Assembly: GCF_002127325.2 (NCBI RefSeq)
Contig: NC_035433.2
Location: 125,084,088 to 125,148,087, forward strand
DNA: 64,000 nt
Reading direction: 5' to 3'
From: Helianthus annuus
Taxonomy: Eukaryota; Streptophyta; Magnoliopsida; Asterales; Asteraceae
Made by a program: the position numbers and the translations under genes. Positions 42,172 through 53,882 of the stretch are shown here, one piece after another. Position 1 is the stretch's first letter. Every line of letters begins with the position of its first letter. A model generated the notes under the pieces. It searched no databases and was not told the DNA's origin. It saw only the letters and a program-made list of their open reading frames with translations.

Positions 42172-43649
42172 TGTAAGGACCTTCAAAAATATTTTTAGTA
42201 TATCCGTATACGAAAAACCCGGACCCTAAAACCCTAATCTACATGAAAAATCAAGAAAAATCAGATTTTTGGGTTTTAGGCGGGCCGCGTAAGATATAAC
42301 TCAATCTCACGCGGGCCGCTTCAACTTAATAACTAAACCGGATAAGTATTAAGAGACCGGGCGGGTCGCATAGGAACTAAACATCAGTTAACGCGGGCCG
42401 CGACAACGCAAAGTTATCCGGAAACCTAAACGGGCCACGTTTGGGCCACCTGTTAAACCTAGCCCACGACTAATCAGGCCTACGCCTAGATTAGGCGGCA
42501 ATGCGGGCCGCGTAAAGGCTATGCGTGATCCCACGCGGGCCGCGTCAGGGTCATTTTCAGGCTATAAATAGCCTAGCCCAGGGGCTTTCATTCCGTGTCG
42601 TTCAAATTCGTTTCCAAACGAAAGTTTACTGTGAAAAATTATAATTTTCATATAGTAGCGAGGTGCTGCCACAATACCGGGTAATAACTCGATCGCTATT
42701 ACGATTCGATATCCGATCAATTGAAACTATCCAACGAGTGTTTAAGTGCTGCTCAATCTGGGTTTATACTTTGTTATTCGTCGTGATTCCAACAGGATAT
42801 TTGAGTTATGCTCTGTTATTCGTTGTGAATCCGCTGGATATTAAGTATCGCACTTTGTCATTTGTTGTGAGGGTTGTATCTCGTGAATTATCGTAACTGC
42901 TGTATTAGTTACTAACCTGGTTGTGTGCATTATTGTTAAACTAGGTTATTCGGCTTACCAGTAGGCTAAGTACTGCCCGTCTAAACTTGCAATGTGAGTC
43001 ATTCTCTTTTTATCAACTGTTTTACAATACTCCAAATTATTTTCCAAAGTTATAATTACAGGGATTAAGTTTATGTGATCACCAAATTACAGCCGGTATG
43101 TGGGGTATTGTGCACATTACTATTTTTATCACTTTAGGTGGGCGAGCCTAAAATTGTTGATACCCGTCACTATTGGGGCGACGGGACCCAATAGTGGTAT
43201 GACCACAGTCACAGATACGGTCGAGTGACAAATACCTATTCTTGATAATTGGTTGATAAAAACATTGTAATCTCCCTTAATACTGTAAATTATAACAACG
43301 TGTCTTTTTAGTTAAAATGAATGATTCACTCAGTATTTCCCCGCTGACAAAATATTTTTACAACATGTTTCAAGTGACCTACTTTGAATCAAGTACAAGT
43401 GCTCAGGAGCACTCTGAAGCTTAAAGTAGTGGCTCGAATAAATAAATAAACATGTTAGTAAAATAAAGAAATTATGAAATTTCTCTACTGTAAATTACAA
43501 GGTTTATCCCGAATTATAAATAAATAAAACTCGGGTATTTTCAAGTTTAAAACGATCCTGATAAGACTTCCGCTGTGAAAATGAATACCACGGGATTTTT
43601 TGTCCCGCGGCTCCTGGACCGGGTCAAACCGGGCACGGGGGCCGTGACA
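42172..43649 (+). repeat. Complex B LTR3 (complete, 1478 bp)
   Basis: TGTAAGGACC...GCCGTGACA, the same length as LTR2 but the most diverged of the three. The candidate splice acceptor reads TTTCAAGTG instead of TTTCAGGTG. ATAGG follows it, while ATTGG precedes LTR1, a 4-of-5 match that could be coincidence. Confidence 0.92.
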
Positions 43650-43779
43650 ATAGGTATGTGGTGTTATCACTACGCACCCCATTAATATAATCAACCCCCC
43701 ATAACATATCTTTTGCATTTTTTACCATTTGTTACATAACCTACACCAAAGAAGTTTATGTGATGTTACCACTACACAT
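43650..43779. other. Short intervening sequence, possibly the Harbinger right flank
   Basis: GTGGTGTTATCACTACGCAC and TGTGATGTTACCACTACACA are related words about 90 bp apart. ACGCACCCCATTAA is loosely similar to the complement of the left Harbinger end. Nothing coding is present. Confidence 0.35.
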
Positions 43780-44284
43780 GATTAATATATACAGGTTTTA
43801 TCTGCATCGTGCGATGATATTTCCCCTAGTTACAAAATCTGTAGGATCGTATGATGACCCGAAAGAGTCGTTCAGAGGAGTTTTGATCTGTTTCAGAGGC
43901 GGAAACAGAGAAACAGACTTCGAAACAGCTTGCAAATCACTTTAAACAACTTTCTGATTGATATAACACTGAATACACGCAGAAATCAAACCGGCAGCAC
44001 CTCGGTATGAAAATCCAGAACTCTTGCAGAGATTTCGCTTGAAGCTGCTATATATAGAGCATGAGGTTCCGCTTGAACATGACAAGATGTATTTCAAGCG
44101 GAATATGAATGTGTTGATTTCGCTTGAAAGTGACACATGTCATTTCAAGCGGAATCAGCTCTTTCAAGCAGAATCACACTAATTTACACTTAAATCTGCT
44201 ATTTTCTCATACAACGTGCCCTGATCTAACATAACTAGTACAAGACTCGATATAAGACGAAGACGACAGATGTATGCACCAATA
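43780..44284 (-). repeat. Probable Copia-type LTR (minus strand)
   Basis: On the minus strand a purine tract CTGAGGGGGAGTC (44285-44297) is followed by TATTGGTGCATACATC, the arrangement seen where many plant Copia elements enter their 3' LTR. Inside are four copies of a TTCCGCTTGAAA-type word (about 44020-44170), a CTATATATAG TATA box at about 44049, and a start-like region. The right end of the LTR is uncertain. No second LTR is in the window, so this is a fragment or a truncated element. Confidence 0.5.
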
Positions 44285-45186
44285 GACTCCCCCTCAGATG
44301 TTGACGAGTCTTAAGTGTCGAGTCTTCGCATCTTCAGTCTTTATCAGTCTTTGGGCTTTCAGAATCTCTTCTCTTCCAGGATCTTGACCTGGCTCTTCCC
44401 TATTCAGCTCCAGCAGATTCCTCCCCTTGAATACTAATAACTTCCAGGATCTGAGTCTGGCTCTTGAGCTTTCTAATTCTCTTGATCAGATCTCTTCATT
44501 CCTTAAGTTCATCAGCATCATCTGCTTCAGGATCGTAATCTAGCTCAATTCCTGCTTAGGATCAAAATCTGGCTTTTATCCCAAGATCACCTAGCTCTAT
44601 TCTCAGATTCAGAGTCCTCATGTATCAGAAACCTGGCTCTTCAATGTTCAAAACTCCCTTTGATGTTGTTCCAAGATCGTGACATGGCTCTTATCCGACT
44701 CAGGTTATCTGCACATCCTCTACCTCAAAGTAAATTTCACAATTTTAAACATTTCAAGTTTATATTCCACAATTCTCCCTTAAAATAAAATCAGAATGAT
44801 TTAATACTGTTAATTTCTGATGAACCACATGTAGATTTGTTATAAAACATATTTGTGTGAAAAACACAGACTCCCCCTTACTACATGCTCATCATGTCTA
44901 GCACTTGGAACTTTGAAAATCAGCTCTCCAACATCAGTTATCGAAAGTCTTTTTGAATTTTTCAAACTTTATGCTAAAACACACTAAAAATCTTTTTGGA
45001 TTTTTATATGAAATGCAATAAAGAAAAATTTACAGACACTATTTTTGTGAGTTTGTGTAAGAGGATCATATCAGTTTTTAAGACAAATCACCAACACCGT
45101 TAAGCTTCATTTCATTTTAAGTTCTAAACAATTCACTTAGATTGTCAGTATATTGGTCCATTTAAATTTTCGCACAAAGTTCAACT
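44285..45186 (-). other. Possible 3' untranslated part of the Copia-like element
   Basis: Six or seven copies of a loose word, CCAGGATCTTGACCTGGCTC on the plus strand, occur between 44375 and 44700. The rest is AT-rich with no coding domain. Such repetitive 3' non-coding stretches precede the purine tract in some large Copia elements, but I cannot confirm membership. Confidence 0.4.
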
Positions 45187-48001
45187 TGTCACACCCCAAC
45201 CGATGGCGGAATCATCGGGGAGTGGCACTGAGCGAAACAGATTGTCCAGAAGTTTCCACAACAACTATTATTACAAATTCAGTTAAATGATACGTACCAT
45301 ACCGTATCCCAAATAAATAAACAAGTTATCATAGAAAGCAACTAGGCAAATAAATTCCGTTCCGACAACTCAGATTCAAATATTATTACAGCAATTGTTT
45401 ATCTGCTTCTAGACCCCTATTCTGTTGACTTTCTAGCTGTAATGCCAGAGGACAAGATCTACAGACAACTATGCCTTAGACGCTTGTTCTTGGCAGACAA
45501 CTATTTGTTGGGGGCTTCTAGAAACTTATTCAAGCCTCGCTTTCCTAGCAGATAAGCATCCTAATTACATGTCACATATGTTAAAATAATGTCAATACAT
45601 AAAATGTAAAGGTGAGCACCCAAGTTTGATAATAGCATATAGAGTTCGAATAGTTTACGCATAACCAGGCACGTACACAGAGGAAAACGATGCATGTTAA
45701 TTATCGACATGGGACCATCGATACCAACGACTGCGGGTTGACCGTCCGAGACGACTCGCAATACATGATTACCACCGTAATCCATGCAAGTAATTGTCCT
45801 TAACAACCCCCGTGTGAACGGGTGCTGAGTCCAAACTATAGTACTATGTTGCTAAGGCAGGCAGATAGCACTCCACGTGTAAACATAATAAACAGCATTC
45901 ATTTAGTCAAGTAGCACATGCAAATGGTCAGCGTTCAAATAGTTTGTGTTTGATTGTGATTGGATAGGTAACGTATGTAACACCCAAAAGTGCTAAAAGC
46001 AAAAAGGGATCAAGTATACTCACAGTGATTGATTGTGGATTGAAGGGAGCGCTGAGAGTAAGATTAGCCTGAATAGTTCGATAGCACAACAATAAGTAAC
46101 ACGGAAAGGTAAACAATGTGTGAATGGATCGAATGCGCTGGTCGATCGAACGGCAGGTTCGATCGAACGGGCTGTTCGGTCGGCTGGTATGTCCGGTTGG
46201 ACAGTCCTGTTCGATCGGTCGGCAGGCTCGATCGGCTGGGCCATTCGAGTGGATTGTTTCTTCCTCTGGTGTGTTTGTGTTAGAGGATTTGAACTTTTGA
46301 AGTTTTCGTTGTAGTATATGAGGGCTAGCTCACTCGATCGGCTAGCTCACTCGATCGGCTAGCTCACTCGATCGGCTAGGACTTCAGGGTTAGTCCTCAA
46401 CTGAATGTCACTCGATCGAACAGTCTATTCGATCGGCTGGCATTCCCTACTACAAACGAGTTGTGAAAACGATTAAGTGTTGAAGAGTAGTATCTCATGA
46501 TCCGAAGAGTAATGTTTACCAAACACGGTTCGATCGAACATCTCTTCCTCAATACTATGCTTCATGAACTTTAAAAGTGTGGGACCATGTGCTAGCCGAT
46601 CGGCTGGCCCGGTCGATCGGCTGGCATGTCCGATCGGCTGGGCTGTTCGAACAGCCTAGTCGTTCGGCCAGCATTTCTGACCTGGTTGGCCTTTCGTCTA
46701 ACACTTGGCTGTTTGTTTATTTGTCATTCTTTCAGGGTATCTTGACAAGGTGTTGAACTATGATAACCTCCGTTCCTACTTGTTTCCTTGGCTCGAACAG
46801 GAATCACCCAAGTCCGGCCGGTGAACGGTTCGGAATGTCGGTATAGAGTTTAACCCGAAATCGGTGAACCTTGTTCATAGAACCCGAATCTTGAACCTTT
46901 TAACTGTTTGAATGATTAGTTAGCCGGTTCAAGCTCCGTTTCTATTGATTTGAAGGCATTGAGTGTAAAAGAGTTGAAAGAAAGTTGGAATTCCTTCTTT
47001 CAATTCTTCACAACTTGTGGATGTTTAGATCTTTGATAGATCTTAACTTGTTTATGTGGAAATCGGTTAGATCTAAGCTAATCATAGTCGAATGAGGCCA
47101 AAACATGATGTTCTTCAAGAACACCATGATGACATCACCCAAGAACACTTAGATCTTGGTGATTTCACGGTTAGAATCCAAGTTTTGAAAGATAGAAAGG
47201 TGTAGAATCAAGTAATGATAAAAAAACGTACAAGAATTAGAGTGAAAACTTACCGGGATTGAGAGAAATCAGAGAAAAGGTGAAGAAGATAGCTGGTTCG
47301 GTCAGAGCTTTCCAAAAATGGAAAGTATGACAATGACAGCTCTATTTATAGGCTCCAAAAGAGGAAAGTGGCAGCCGATCGGCCAGGAGCTCCGATCGAG
47401 TGGGCTGCTCGATCGGCTGGCAAGATGCTAGCCGATCGGCTGGCCTGTTCGATCCGCGACACACTTTGGGTATTTTGCGACGATTTTCGACGTTTCGATT
47501 TCGATGGACGATGATATGAATACGATAGAGTTCCTAGTCAAATTACTTTTAATCCCAACTACTATATCTAACATACAATCTTCTATAAGTCACGTTTCGA
47601 TGTCGGTTTCGGTTGAGTTTGAATGCTTTTCGAGTTTCGATTCGATTTTTCGATTGATTTGCTTGAATACCACACCAACATAAAGTAAACACGCACAAGT
47701 AACACATAAGGCACACACACACGTATAACAGTACCACAATTCGCATGATTCGAGTCTCGAGTTCGATGATTGTTAGATCGGTTTGATTACTGATTAGTTA
47801 ACTTTATCGCATTGTTACTTCCTATCATTCACAGCCGTAGATCGGTTCGCGTTAAAACACATTCGATTACTTCGATTCTTGCTGATTACAACACTTACTC
47901 CACATAATACAACTAAAACATAAAATCTACTATCTACAGTCAAAGAAAGTCAAAGTTGACTTGGACTTTGACTTTGACATTCGAAAACACGGGGTGTTAC
48001 A
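45187..48001 (-). repeat. Element C 3' LTR (2.8 kb)
   Basis: It contains many CGATCGGCTGG and GATCGAACGG words (46130-46660 and 47375-47455), three tandem 17-bp copies of GGCTAGCTCACTCGATC (46323-46373), and on the minus strand a TATAAATAG TATA box near 47345. Compared with the other LTR it lacks a short segment near 46320 and has one more 17-bp unit. Confidence 0.88.
45545..46023 (-). other. Candidate intron within element C LTR transcript
   Basis: On the minus strand AATCACT|GTGAGTATAC at 46023 is a good donor and TTATCTGCTAG|GAAAGC with AG at 45546-45545 an acceptable acceptor. The placement, well downstream of the TATA box, parallels A, B and D. This is the weakest of the four LTR introns. 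Confidence 0.3.
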
Positions 48002-48036
48002 GCCTCCCCTTGTTTAGGGAATTTCGTCCCGAAATT
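48002..48036 (-). promoter_or_regulatory. 3' hairpin motif and polypurine tract of element C
   Basis: On the minus strand AATTTCGGGACGAAATT (48018-48034) precedes AAACAAGGGGAGGC and the LTR start TGTAACACC. Only one copy of the module is present, unlike A and D. Confidence 0.75.
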
Positions 48037-48090
48037 AGGCTCGAAGGCTACACAACGCCGTGATTTACCAATTTGATGCTTCAGATCTAT

Positions 48091-51000
48091 TTATTTAAAC
48101 AACTGCGGGTACTTGGCCTTCATGTCGCTTTCGAGTTCCCAAGTGAACTCCGCGCCTCGTTTGCCTTCCCATCGGACCTTCACGATCGGGATGCGAGAGC
48201 GCCTGAGCTGCTTGGTTTGGCGATCCATGATTTCGACGGGCTTTTCCACGAAGTGTAACGTTTCGTTGACCTGAAGATCATCGAGCGGTACGATTAGATC
48301 ATGATCAGCAAGGCATTTTCGGAGGTTAGAGACGTGGAAAGTCGGGTGGACGTTACTAAGTTCCTCCGGTAGTTCGAGTCTGTAGGCGACTTTTCCGATT
48401 CTTTCCAGAATCCTAAAAGGTCCAACATATCGAGGCGCTAGTTTCCCTTTCTTGCCGAATCGAACTACACCCTTCCAAGGTGATACCTTTAGGAGTACGT
48501 AGTCACTAATGGCGAATTCCAGGGGCTAGCGTCTTTTATCGGCGTAACTTTTCGGTCTGTTCCGAGCTTTTACCAAGTTGTCTCTTATCTGGTGGATTTT
48601 GTCAGTCGTTTCTTGTAGAATCTCGGGACCGGTTAGTTACGAGTGACCGATCTCGTGCCACACAATCGGCGATCGACATCTTCTACCATACAAAGCCTCG
48701 AAGGGTGCCATTTGGATGCTGGCATGATAGCTTTTATTGTACGAGAATTCCACCAATGGCAGGTGTTTGTTCCAACTACCACCAAAATCTATAACACACG
48801 CTCGGAGCATGTCTTCAAGAGTACGGATCGTTCTTTCAGTTTGTCCGTCGGTCTGAGGATGGAATGCAGTACTCAGATTAGGCGACGTACCAAGGGCCGC
48901 CTGAAACGTTTCCCACAATCGCGAAGTGAACCGAGCGTCACGATCTGAAATGATATCACGAGGTATACCATGATTACGAATGATCTCGTCGGTGTAGATT
49001 TGGGCTAGTCGTTCCACCTTGTAGTCTTCTCGTATCGGCAAAAAGTGGGCTGACTTCGTGAGACGATCAACTATGACCCAAATACTGTTGTGACCTGATG
49101 GCGTGGGCGGGAGTTTCATTATGAAATCCATAGCTATACTCTCCCATTTCCATATAGGTATCGGCGGTTGTTCGAGTAAGCCAGAAGGTCTTTGATGTTC
49201 AGCCTTAACTCTTGTGCAAGTTAAACAACTTCCAACGTACAGAGCGATATCCCTTTTCATACTCGGCCACCAGTACTTATAACGCAGGTCCTGGTACATC
49301 TTGTCTGCACCGGGATGAATAGAATACCGGGACTTGTGGGCTTCGTTCACGATAATCTTTCGCAAATCGGTCCGCTTAGGGATCCAAATTCGGTCCAGTT
49401 AATAGAATATCCCATCTGCTTTGCTTACTAACTGAGCTCCATCGTGATAGATCCTCTCTCTCTTCAATGTACGCTCGTTAAAGCAAGCATGTTGAGCTTC
49501 GCGAATAAGGGTTTCGAGGTTATGCTGGGCTTGGATGTTTCGGGTACTGAGCACGTAACTCTTTCTGCTGAGCGCGTCAGCAACCACATTCGCCTTGCCT
49601 GGGTGATAACGAATCTCACAGTCGTAATCGTTGAGAAGTTCTACCCATCGGCGTTGACGCATATTAAGCTCTCTCTGATTAAAGATGTGTTGTAAACTCC
49701 TGTGATCAGTGTAGATCGTACACTTAGTGCCATACAGGTAGTGTCGCCAAATCTTCAATGCAAAGACAACCGCGCCTAGCTCGAGGTCATGGGTTGTATA
49801 GTTCTTCTCGTGGATCTTGAGCTGACGAGATGCGTGGGCTATAACCTTGTCTCGCTGCATAAGAACACAGCCGAGACCAAGGTTAGAAGCATCACAGTAG
49901 ACAATGAAGTTGTCGCTTCCGTCGGGCAGCGTAAGAATCGGTGCGTTGCACAGCATATGTTTGAGAGTTTGAAAGGCAGTCTCTTGTGCGTCTCCCCACA
50001 CAAAAGGCTTGTCCTTATGCGTAAGAGCAGTAAGCGGCACAACGATCTTAGAGAATCCCTCAATGAACCGTCGATAATAGCCCGCTAGTCCGAGAAAACA
50101 ACGAACTTCAGACGGGTTCTTCGGCGTAATCCAGCTTTTGACAGCTTCAATCTTCGCAGGATCGACATGGATACCCCGACTATTCACTATGTGACCCAGA
50201 AATTGAACCTCCTCTAACCAGAATTCGCACTTGGAGAACTTGGCGTAGAGTTGGTTCCCTTGAAGTAACTCGAGAACCAAACGTAGATGTTGCGCGTGTT
50301 CGGCTTTCGATTTGGAATAAATCAAGACATCGTCGATGAACACGATGACGAAACGGTCAAGATAAGGCTTACACACGCGATTCATGAGGTCCATAAAAAC
50401 CGCGGGTGCGTTGGTTAGACCAAAGGGCATAACAACAAATTCGTAATGGCCATAACGGGTTCGAAAAGCAATTTTGGGAATGTCTTCCTCTTGAATCCGT
50501 AGTTGACGATATCCTGAACGTAGGTCGATCTTAGAGAAGCATGCTGCACCTTGTAGCTGATCAAACAAATCGTCAATTCGGGGTAAGGGGTATCGGTTCT
50601 TAATGGTTAGCTTATTCAATTCCCGATAGTCGATCCACATCCGGAACGACCCGTCCTTCTTTTTGACGAAAAGGACTGGCGCGCCCCAAGGAGAGGTGCT
50701 TGGGCGAATAAAGCCTTTTTCGAGTAATTCCTGGAGTTGGTTCGAGAGTTCCCGCATTTCGGATGGAGCGAGTCGATAGGGGGCTTTGGCAACGGGGTTA
50801 GCTCCAGGAATGAGGTCGATACGGAAGTCGATATCACGACTTGGTGGTAGTCCGGGAAGATCGTCAGGGAACACCTGAGGAAATTCACGAACCACTGGAA
50901 CGTCCTTGACTTCGACTTTCTTTTTCTTTCCCTTCTCCGCTACTACAATGTTGGCCAAGAAAGCTCGGTATTCCTTGCGGAGATACTTGCTAGATTGAAT

Positions 51001-52721
51001 ACACGACATAAGCTTGAGACCTTTCGACGTTGTTTCACCGTATACACATAGGAGATCACCATTTGTGAGCGAGAATCGAATCATCTTTTCAAAGCACACA
51101 ACTTCAGCATGGTTTTCACGAAGAAAGTCCATGCCTATTATGACATCAAAGCTTCCGAGTTGCATCGGAATAAGGTCAATTGGGAAGATGTGATTGTTGA
51201 GTTCGAGGGTACAATCACGGAGTACTGAATTAACGGCAATAGTTCTTCCTGTAGCGACTTCGACTTCGAATGATGAGGACAGATAAGAGCGCTTACGACT
51301 AAGGAGCTTCTCGAATTCAAATGACACAAAGCAGTTATCGGCTCCAGTATCAAACAAACATGATGCATAAATACCATTCACAAGGAACATACCATTAACC
51401 ACGTTGTTATCCGCCTGAGCCTGACGGGCATTGATGTTGAAGGTTCGGGCATGGGTTGCTTGCTGCTGTTGCTGAGGCTGCTGTTGTTGCTGTTGCTGCT
51501 GGGGCTCTTGCTTAACCACCCTGTTTGGGCACCTGTTTGCAAAGTGGTTAGGGTCACCACATGCAAAGCAGACTCGAGCATTGACTGCTGGTGCTGGAGC
51601 TGCTGGTTGGCCTTGAGGGGCGGGGAGTAGAGCTTGGTTGACAGTAGCTTGAACTGGGCTTGACGAGGACCATAGCGACAGTTCGCAGTGAAATGACCAT
51701 AAAGGTTGCAGTGAGCGCAAAAACGACAAGCTAGACCCACTGGATGATGATACGAACATGTCGGGCAGAGTGGGTGAGGGCCTGTGTATGCACGTTTTGC
51801 TGGCGGTGCATTGATCACTGGAGCTGAGCGCTGGTGCTGCTGCTGTTGAGCTGGTACAGCTTGTAGAGGAGTAGCAGTGGTTGCGGCTGCACAGCTCTTG
51901 TTGCTGGAGCTATTGTTGTTCTTCTTCTTCCTTCTCGAAGACTTGGAGGATTGAGCAGATGAATCGGTGGGTGTTGCAGTGGCTTGATGCAAAGACTTGG
52001 TTGGCTTATCCTAGAAACCAGCCTTTACTCGCTTATCATTGATCTCAGCGGCGAGTAGGTAGGTTTCTTCGATCGTTGCTGGCTTGGCGGCGTGAACAAA
52101 GTCGGCCACACAATCGGGCAGAGCTCGGATATACTTCTTGATGGCTTGATCTGAGGTCTTGACTTGATCAGGACAGATAATGCTAAACTGCTTGAAGCGA
52201 GCAGTGAGAGCAGCGTTGTCTCCATCCTTCTGCTTGATTCCCCAGAACTCGTCCTCCAGCTTTTGGCGTTCATGAGGAGGGCAGAATTCTTCGATCATAA
52301 TCGCTTTCAACTCCTTCCATGATAGCCCGTAAGCTGCATCATTCCCGCGCTTGTTTCGTTCGGCCATCCACTAGTCTAGAGCACGGGACTGGAAGACGCC
52401 TGTAGCATTGAGGGTGCGGAGATGTTTAGGACATCCGCTCTGGCGCAGAGTGACTTCGACTGAGTCGAACCAGTGAAACATGGCTGTTGGACCATCTTCG
52501 CCAGTGAACTCCTTTGGTCCGCATGCTTTGAACTGCTTGAAGCTGAAAGCAGCCTTGCTCGATTACTTAGGGATTTCTGCTCGGGATTCTTCAGACGATT
52601 TGCTAGCGTTTTCATACACCTCACTCACAGCTTTCGCCACGGTTTTGGAGATGATCGCAGCGAGACGTCGGTCTCTCTTCTCTTGGCGAGTCAAACGGTG
52701 TCGGGATCTGGACGACGACAT
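48091..52721 (-). pseudogene. Gag-Pol of element C (multiple stops, one frameshift)
   Basis: Gag opens MSSSRSRHRLTRQ at 52721. Stops interrupt it near 52565, at 52373-52375 and at 52011-52013, the frame otherwise continuing through a CCHC-like knuckle ([14 protein letters not shown]). A one-base shift near 51650 leads into [14 protein letters not shown], a Gln-rich linker, protease with DTGAD, RT with FIDDVLIYS and RNase H with YCDAS. RT has MWIDY where relatives have MCIDY. Another stop at about 49399 replaces one codon before the integrase (48637-49365), and further stops at 48637 and 48526 break the tail. The tail still reads [12 protein letters not shown] and a chromodomain-like end. It is non-functional and older than A and D. 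Confidence 0.88.
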
Positions 52722-53867
52722 GGTCTGCATTAGACATCGTCACGAGACTCAACACAACAAAATCGAATCTCACCTCACACGTCTAGACTACTAAAGCTTA
52801 GAATCACGTCGAATCACGTATCACATAGTCACATAATCACATAACCCCAGATACACATAAGCACATAAGCACATAGAACACGTAGGTCACAGAAGCACAT
52901 AAGTACTTAGAGCACAAAACACAGAAACACGCGAATACCTAGGCACTTAATCACTGAAGCAGTCAGAAAACAGAAACCTATCCTTCAAAGTTCGCGTGTC
53001 GTACGAATAGTATGTTGAATAACATCGTATAGTATAGTTTAACTTAGTCGTATAGCATAACATAGCATGGTACCGTCTAGATTTGGGATAACTGGGTGTC
53101 GAATTGAGATAGAATCGGCAAATGCGAGTCGTGTGTGTTGATCGTAGTGGTAGTAAAATCGAATATTACCTCAAAATAAAACGGTGAAAGCAAATATAAA
53201 CACAAAACAGAGAAAGCACACAAGAACACATAAAACCAACAAGTCATCAGAGTACGCGACTGCGGTTCTCAAAATCGAAACACATAGAAATCGAGAGGTA
53301 GATTGTCTGCGGCTACTAGACATCGACTACCCAAGGCAACTCGACTATTCACAGTAAACTTGTCATCACTTTCGACTCTAGAGGTCGTGTTTTTGCCTCG
53401 ATTCTTGGGCATTCCACACGCGTTCCCTAGGTCATACTTGTGAGTTCAGCTCGTTGGAGTCCGTCGGAGCCTTGGTGAGATGAATAAAATACAGAACAAA
53501 CTGCTAAGGTGAGGGTTTCACCCCTTGGCTTAGCAATTTCTTCCTTGTTTTTAGTAAAATCGAGAAGAATTTTCATCAAAATGGGGGTTTCACACCTGAT
53601 TTGGTATAATTCTCCTCGTTTATTGGCGAAAATATTGAGATGAAGGAGTAAAATCCCCATAAGTCAGGAAATTTAGTCGGGAGTTTGCGGTTTTCACACC
53701 TATTCCTGACTGAATCGCCTGACGTTAGTTAAAAATTCGAGTGCAGTGATAGTGAAGGATTACAGAATAAGGCACATAAGCTAGGTCTGATGGTTCCTAA
53801 CTATAGTCTAGGTCTCTAAGACAGCGACCCGGACTAGGTCGTGTCCGCCTAATTCCCTATAGTTATG
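52722..53867 (-). other. Element C 5' leader between primer-binding site and gag
   Basis: A leader of about 1.15 kb holds no credible ORF. The words ACATAAGCACATA recur at 52800-52960, and TAAAATCGA..AAG..TTTCACACC type words recur at 53500-53700. A leader intron is possible, but I see no convincing pair of sites. Confidence 0.6.
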
Positions 53868-53879
53868 ACTCTGATACCA
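53868..53879 (-). promoter_or_regulatory. Primer-binding site of element C
   Basis: On the minus strand TGGTATCAGAGTC begins 3 bases after the LTR end. One base differs from the site in A and B, and it still fits initiator tRNA-Met. Confidence 0.88.
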
Positions 53880-53882
53880 ATC

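Larger units (their letters stand above)
27389..43649 (+). mobile_element. Complex B: LTR-internal-LTR-internal-LTR Ty3/gypsy array
   Basis: Three copies of a 1478-bp LTR (the first lacking 443 bp at its start) alternate with two internal regions of about 6.13 kb, all in the same direction. The repeat period is 7612 bp at the left, and the units agree almost base for base. Both internals have a tRNA-Met primer-binding site, two extra ORFs, gag and pol. Neither gag-pol is intact. The shape is that of an array made by recombination between LTRs of neighbouring or tandem copies. The left edge is abnormal: LTR1 begins at CAAACGAAAG, close to the predicted transcription start. Confidence 0.9.

Noticed and set aside
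43650..43720. Continuation of the Harbinger transposase after complex B
   Set aside because: No frame there continues past the KKRW motif. At most the terminal non-coding part could be present, so the gene end is considered lost.
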